A DNA stretch of 64,000 bases from Bradysia coprophila (Eukaryota; Arthropoda; Insecta; Diptera; Sciaridae), in contig NW_023503307.1 of assembly GCF_014529535.1 (NCBI RefSeq), forward strand, positions 985,739 to 1,049,738, in the 5' to 3' direction. This document shows, in pieces, positions 58,762-64,000 of the stretch. Every line of letters starts with the position of its first letter. Position 1 is the stretch's first letter. Under the pieces are notes generated by a model. It ran no database searches. It was not told where the DNA came from and saw only the letters and a program-made list of their open reading frames with translations. The translations under genes were made by a program, and so were the position numbers.

Positions 58762-61607
58762 ATGATTCCAAAACGTCCTCTGTTGTACTTAACATCTGGT
58801 CTAGCATTGGCCATGGGCCTTATATGGTTCCGACGCAAGAAGAGTATCCATTGTGATACAGGTGGAAAGTCATGCGATTCGTCGCAAATGAATGATACAA
58901 AAGCTGATAAGTCTCAACTAAACGGACATGCAACCAAGCCAATCGATTGCATTCATGAAAGTCGCCCGATACCTGAAACAAAACTCGGAAAATCGGCCCC
59001 GATCGACATCAATCCGAACCGCATATCGCCCATTCAATTGACGGATAAGCAAATCGACGCCGAAATTCTGAAAGTGAAAATCCAAGACACCGAACTGAAA
59101 AAACTGAATTCGATTGAAGAACAGGATGCTGAATCGTTTTCGCCGATTGATTTGCCGGATACGTTTGAACGGAAACGCACGTCGTTCAAATTTAATCGAT
59201 CGATATGCGATGAAGAACCGATTATTGTTAAAGCAGCTACGGGACCGAAAGTATCGCCAAAGCAATTTATCATTGAAAGTACGGTTGAAAATGAATTCAA
59301 ATCAACCGACGATTCCAATAGCGATAGCGAGAAAATGAAGTCATCGAATGAAGATGAAGTTCCAACAACAGACTTATCGACACCAATCAGAAATCCACCG
59401 GTTTCTAGTCCTCCATTGAGTTTATGCAGTGTCCAGTCAAATGATTCAGGTAAAGGATCGAGTCTTCCACATTCGGAGGAAATAGTAACGTTGCCAACCA
59501 CCTACGAGTTTTTATTGCCTCAAAATCTGACTGGTCTATTGTTGGGATATAAAGGCGCATACGTTAAAAAATTGAAGTCAAAGACAGGTGCCACCATTTT
59601 GATAAAAAGGCATCCAGAATCAAGTTCCATTAAAATTTGTGCTATAGAAGGAACCCAGCAAAATATCGATGCTGCTTTAGCAATGATTAGACAGAAATTT
59701 CCGGAGAAAAAATATCCACATTTCACTTTGCAAAGAGTTTACTTTGCTAGTGCTGACAGTATTCTACCATTACCAGCTGTAGATCCAACTGTCATTCAGG
59801 TAAGTACATCCTTAACCTTTCGCTGTTAGATAGTATGACGAACTGGGATGATAAATGTTTCAATTGTTTCAGTTGCAACTCATCGAAGGCATTAACAATG
59901 ACGTTTCAATTAGTGCAATGTGGCAGGATGGTTTAATATTCGTGCAACAGTTGCTGCACCCTTCATATCCTTCATTAAATATTTTACAAAATTGTATGAA
60001 TCAAAGCTATGGTTTGTGCGAATCGCCAATGCTTCCAGAAATTACCAATGATGCGGTATGTGTCGGTTGCGTCGAGGGCAATTGGTATCGTGTTCAAGTT
60101 ATTGAACAACATCCCGACACAGATACATGCATTGTTAAATATTTGGATTACGGTGCATACACAAGCATTTGCACGTCTGACCTGAGACAAATTAGAGCAG
60201 ATTTTATGACAGTTCCTTTTCAATCGATTGAGTGCTATCTATCGAATGTGAAACCAATAGGTGAGTCGTTTTATTGCATTTTTCTAGTTATTCAAAACTG
60301 TTCAGCTTTGGCAGAGCTTCGTCTAATTGAGCCAAAATTTGAAGAGTTTTTTCTTGCGGGCTTCCGAATCATAGCAACAGAACGTAATTTGACGAAACGG
60401 TAAAAATTTTGCTCGGTCATTCGGAAGAAATTTTTGAAATCCTAAAGCGGTAGATCTTGAACCGTGGGCAGTGTCAATGCAATCCTTCTTACTTATTTCA
60501 CGTGATATCGTTGTATCAATTCATTGACCCAGTGCCGGACTGGCTACCAAAAGGCTCTTTGGGGAAATCAGGAAAAGGACCGAAAATTTCTAATTTTTTT
60601 TCATATGAAAATCCGAAAGGCCTTTCAAAAATCGCCCAAAATTCCCAGTATGGCCAGTCCGACACTGCATTGACCGGATATACTCTCTATCCTTTATCCC
60701 GCATTTTAATACAATTGACCGGCTTCGCTATATGAAAGATTGATGAAACCTTGCCCCAATTTTCCCGGAAATTTTTCGTTTTTTACAAAACACGCACTTT
60801 TCAGACCACAATTTTCTTTTGCGAAACATGTTTTGTTAGGTACTGCATCACCAACCAGGTCGTAATACTTCTGAAATGATTCAGTAAATTCACAAAAATT
60901 GTCCAAGCCCTTCTTTGAATGCTGATAATTGTCTCTGCTTGCTTCATTCTTCTTTTTTCACTATTTTCACACCGTTTTTGCCTCCTGCTCTTATTCAAAA
61001 ATGTGCCGTTTGTTCAACTACTTATACTACTGTAATTAAGACGTAGTAGCTTCAATGTTGTCTACCATGTGAATTCCGTTACTCCAGTCTTATAGACTCG
61101 TTTTCTGTTATCGTTAACTCATTTCCGAGGATCTTCGCATAATGGCTTGGGGATTGTTATTTTGACTCGTGTGGTTCTGACATCGGCTCGAGCTGTAAAC
61201 GAGACACTGGTTAAAATAACAATTTCCAAACCAGTAGGTGGTCTACTAAAAATCGTCATTGATCGAAGATCGCATGTTTTCGCCGTATACTGAAAAGAAT
61301 GATCCAATTTTACAGGTGCTGATTGGTCGGAAGAAGCTATTGCACTACTATTAAGTTTTAAAGGATTTATATTACAAGCTCAAATAGCTGGCTATACATC
61401 ATACGGTACACCTGAGGTGTATTTGTTTGCGTGTTTATCGCCGAATGTGAGTATACCGTTGATTAAAAAAAACCACCAGTTCCATGAATTGAGTTTTATT
61501 AATTAATCTACATTTTCATTATCGCACAGAATGTAATTTTCATAAACAAAGAACTGGTCGCCCGAAATTTGGCAACATGGATAGATGACACTGAACTGAC
61601 TGCATAA
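58762..61607 (+). CDS. Akap1: A-kinase anchor protein 1 (AKAP1), KH and Tudor
   Basis: AKAP1 sits on the outer mitochondrial membrane, binds protein kinase A and recruits mRNAs. Exons: 58762-59799, 59873-60260, 61316-61446 and 61530-61607, in frame to 544 residues. A hydrophobic anchor at residues 6-22 (LLYLTSGLALAMGLIWF) is followed by RRKK, the usual outer-membrane targeting layout. Residues 30-240 are low-complexity, acidic and Ser-rich. The KH domain spans about 245-315, with GYKG at 262-265 as the GxxG loop. The Tudor region follows from about 347, with GNWYRVQVIEQHP and VKYLDYGAYTSI. The C-terminus, GTPEVYLFACLSPN then NKELVARNLATWIDD, matches the end of AKAP1. The order anchor, KH, Tudor also occurs in Tdrkh/Papi, but there are two KH domains there; one KH favours AKAP1. 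No clear RII-binding helix was identified. Intron 2 carries a hAT MITE. Confidence 0.88.
60530..60667. mobile_element. hAT-type MITE in AKAP1 intron 2
   Basis: 138 bp, from 'cagtgccggactggc' to 'gccagtccgacactg', an inverted pair with one mismatch. A perfect 8-bp target duplication, CATTGACC, flanks it (60522-60529 and 60668-60675). The A+T-rich interior has no coding capacity. An older copy is at 26304-26442. Confidence 0.85.
61132..61270. repeat. Imperfect inverted repeat in AKAP1 intron 2
   Basis: 'attgttattttgactc' on the left and 'ggttaaaataacaat' on the right pair, as do the outer 'ggatcttcg' and 'cgaagatc'. It is probably a decayed MITE. Confidence 0.45.
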
Positions 61608-62821
61608 GAAATGATATATAAACGTGATAAGTAATATTTATATATACATGAGGAACATATTTATTATGTTATTTAACAAAAAAAAAAAAAAAACAAAAAA
61701 AATATTCGTTTTCTAAGACCTAAGTTCAAATGAATTGTTCGGTAACAAAAAAAAAGTAATCGAGGGAATGTGAGAGAGGTGAGGAAGAGAAATATTTTGA
61801 TAATATTTTCTTTTTTTCGAGTAGTTGTTACTGTTGAAAGTTCTTTTTCAAATAATTTTTTTGAATCCTTCTGACCTCTTTTAAATGAATTTCTTTTTTT
61901 TTTTCAACTTTTCGTTTTACTTAAATCAATAGGAAAAGGGTCGAAATTTTGTTTTGTTTTAAAAATTAAATTTTTTACATTTTGAAATGGTTGATCCGCA
62001 ATTTAGTAATTCTTTATTTGTATAGAGAGGACATCGCTCTGAATAGTGATGATGATTTTTTATGGTAGAAAAATTTTAGTTTCTTTTTTTTTCGAATTGA
62101 ATTTGAGAATCATTTACAGTTGAATTGTAAATTTTTTGTAAAAAAAAAACGTTTTTTGTTTTTCTTTTTGTCGACAAACAAAGAATATTTGTGCGACGAG
62201 GAAAAAAGGTTGTTATTCAAGTCATAGTTTACATTCAAATAATCAATTTTTTTTAAATAATTTTTTTTTTTGCTTAATATTCATTGAAATATATATTTTT
62301 CGTGTGATGTACAGCAAAAAATACCGTTCAATTTTTGCAGACTTAATACAATCAATTTTTATAATTTTTATAATTTAATCGTAGGAAAATAAAAATCTAA
62401 AAAAAGTTAGTAAAAAAAAACATTCAATTCTTTCGCATCTCGTTAACAATTTTAATGTGTTGCCTGTGCCATAAAAAGTTTTTTTTTTTTAAATTGACAA
62501 CAACAACAACAAGTGCATTGAAAAAATCGATAGTTTTTGATAATTTTCTTTTTTTTTAATATTTTGATTAAATCTTCAATTTCACATACCGTTTCCACAT
62601 TTTGGTACATCATTTCTATAATATATAAAACAAAAATATTGCGATAGAATAGAAGTTATATAAAAACATCAGCAAAAATTTAATCAGTGATAAATTAACT
62701 CATAACATAAAAAAAACGAATAAATTCATTAAAATGTATTGCAAGCTAAAATACAAAATTACAATTATAAACAAAAAAATTAATCGTAAAAATATTGCCT
62801 ATCTGTGCATAATACTAATGG
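61608..62821. other. AKAP1 3' UTR and intergenic
   Basis: Very AT-rich, with many A and T homopolymers of 7-13 bases. The early part is likely AKAP1 3' UTR. AATAAA and near-variants are frequent, so the cleavage site cannot be chosen. Confidence 0.4.
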
Positions 62822-63245
62822 TTACAGACTTTCCAGAGTCGAAATTAAATCTCACTGTATTCAGATGCTGTGAAATTTCAGCTGATCCACACATAAAATC
62901 AAACTTGTTATACTCTTAGGGACCATTCATAAATGACGTCCGCGTTCTGTGGGAGGGGGTGGACTCAAGCGTGACGGCCCTAACACAATTGGGTCAAATT
63001 TGACCATTTTTGCGTGACGATGGGGTAGGTGGAGTCTAGAATCGACCAAAAGTAGTGTACGTCATTTATGAATGGCCCCTTAGACTAAATAGGTATTTAG
63101 TCTAAGGTTATACTTGTTTATACGGTTGAAACTGCTATACGTACGTGTGGTAAAACCGTATAAAGCTGTATAAACAGTTTTGATTATTTGTGTGGATCAG
63201 CTGAAGAAAATTCATGTTGAAATTTCACTGCCTCTAACTGTATCG
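62822..63245. mobile_element. Inverted-repeat element interrupted by a MITE
   Basis: The left arm includes 'tgaaatttcagctgatccac' (about 62870-62890), and the right arm includes its approximate complement 'gtggatcagctga' at about 63191 with 'tgaaatttcac' beyond. The arms continue into 'ataaaatcaaacttg' and 'cagttttgattatttgtgtg'. The TTCATAAATGAC MITE (62918-63081) lies between them. Non-coding. Confidence 0.5.
62918..63081. mobile_element. MITE, TIR family AGGGACYRTTCATAAATGAC, second copy
   Basis: Left 'agggaccattcataaatgac' and right 'gtcatttatgaatggcccct' are inverted repeats. It is 164 bp, 36 longer than the copy at 7734, mainly in the centre around 'tttgaccatttttgcgtgac'. Confidence 0.75.
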
Positions 63246-63405
63246 TGAGAGTAAACAACATTTTTAATTGAAAAAAAAAATTAGTAAAAGTCGGGGATAT
63301 CGGCTGAAGTAGTTTTCTTTTACTTCAGCGTTGATCCGCTTCTCCGGTGATTAATAAAATTAGAGAGCAAACCAAGGCACTCATGCTCCTATATTACAAA
63401 TAAAT

Positions 63406-63943
63406 TCATTCAACATAGACTGCGAAGAATAATCCCACATTATACAGTCCACGGCAAAATGAATAATGAAAAGTTTCCACTCCATTTGAACTATTATTAA
63501 ATGGAAGCTCAATGTCAGCTGAATTGCCGTGGAAAAAGCACGTGATTCGTTTGGATATCGTTGACCTTTTACTTTCATATTTTTTTGAAACTGAAAATAT
63601 TTGTCGCATTAACATTTCGTTGTGTTCGTATATCTGAGGCCTTCATTTTTTTTCTTCATTTTTCGTAGTATAGGTCAGAGAATACTATGAAAATAGAGAA
63701 AAATAACAACGTTTCGGAAGCGTAATTTGCACCTTTCCGAGCATACCGAACATTTTTAATGTGTGTGAGTTTAAAATCAAAAAAATCAATTTCCGAATGC
63801 CCTTCACGAAATGCCTTTAGATTGTCTTCCCGAATCTGCTTTCGTTCGCACGATTCGTACACATCTATATTAACGTATAATCTTAGTTTTGATGACTTTG
63901 TGGCCTGCTTCTTCTGTGTTCGTATTCGAACACTCACTGCCAT
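63406..63943 (-). CDS. Hypothetical two-exon protein
   Basis: Exon 1, 63943-63733, begins MAVSVRIRTQKKQATKSSKL. Exon 2, 63590-63406, ends LYNVGLFFAVYVE. The 142-base intron has a weak donor (GTGCAA) and a good acceptor (ATATTTTCAG). Phases agree and give 131 residues. The N-terminal half is basic, and the middle has HSEIDFFDFKLTHI. I do not recognise a domain. An in-frame ATG seven codons upstream (63964) is an alternative start. It could also be the 3' part of a longer gene or a chance pair of frames. Confidence 0.4.
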
Positions 63944-64000
63944 TTTGTGTGGAAAACAATCCAAATGTTTTAATTTTTTTTTTAAATTTTAATTCTAATA

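Noticed and set aside
58918-59501. Two long minus-strand frames
   Set aside because: Antisense shadows of the Ser/Asp-rich AKAP1 exon 1.
1-64000. tRNA, rRNA or CRISPR arrays
   Set aside because: Scanning for T-arm motifs, cloverleaf patterns and regularly spaced repeats gave nothing convincing; CRISPR is not expected in an insect genome.

Overview
This is eukaryotic nuclear DNA, AT-rich, with short spliced genes using GT-AG introns and many small transposon remnants. Gene content points to an insect, most likely a dipteran: parvin, TMEM203, Rpp20/Pop7, a claudin-like tetraspan protein, UBE2G2/Ubc7, PIGQ, proteasome beta 3 and AKAP1. A lower fly such as a fungus gnat is a guess; no marker in the window fixes the species.

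Layout. 1-540: the 3' end of an unknown ORF meets an antisense LINE remnant. 962-2823 (+): parvin, eight coding exons. 3.9-4.9 kb: a dispersed repeat whose inverted partner lies at 11.5-12.5 kb. 5487-6601 (-): Rpp20/Pop7 followed 66 bp later by TMEM203. 8474-9604 (-): 3' exons of an unrecognised protein with a Cys2His2-type finger. 13472-30196 (+): a seven-exon claudin/PMP22-like four-pass membrane protein with two very long introns that hold several hairpin MITEs. 31.5-32.3 kb: a 5'-truncated LINE with an RNase H domain. 36.25-40.38 kb: a long foldback element carrying a reverse-transcriptase element. 41219-42013 (-) and 42565-45019 (+): UBE2G2 and PIGQ, divergent. 45539-46156 (-): proteasome beta 3, convergent with PIGQ. 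46.6-48.6 kb: a hAT-like element nested in an older MITE. 49.6-51.5 kb: a second copy of the reverse-transcriptase family in the middle of a palindromic MITE. 51.8-58.4 kb: no gene recognised. 58762-61607 (+): AKAP1 (membrane anchor, KH, Tudor). 63406-63943 (-): a small two-exon hypothetical gene.

The host genes are ordinary housekeeping genes and do not form a pathway together. PIGQ starts GPI-anchor synthesis in the ER, UBE2G2 is an ER-associated-degradation E2, and beta 3 is part of the proteasome, but their proximity need not be functional.

The most unusual feature is the reverse-transcriptase family at 37.6-40.2 and 49.7-51.4 kb. It has an F/Y-L-D-D-G active site, a zinc knuckle and a C-terminal restriction-like endonuclease region. 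Both copies are 5'-truncated, end in short AT-rich 3' tails without a long poly(A), and have clear target-site duplications. Both sit in foldback DNA at short dyad-symmetric targets, suggesting (from two cases only) a preference for palindromic or hairpin-forming sites.
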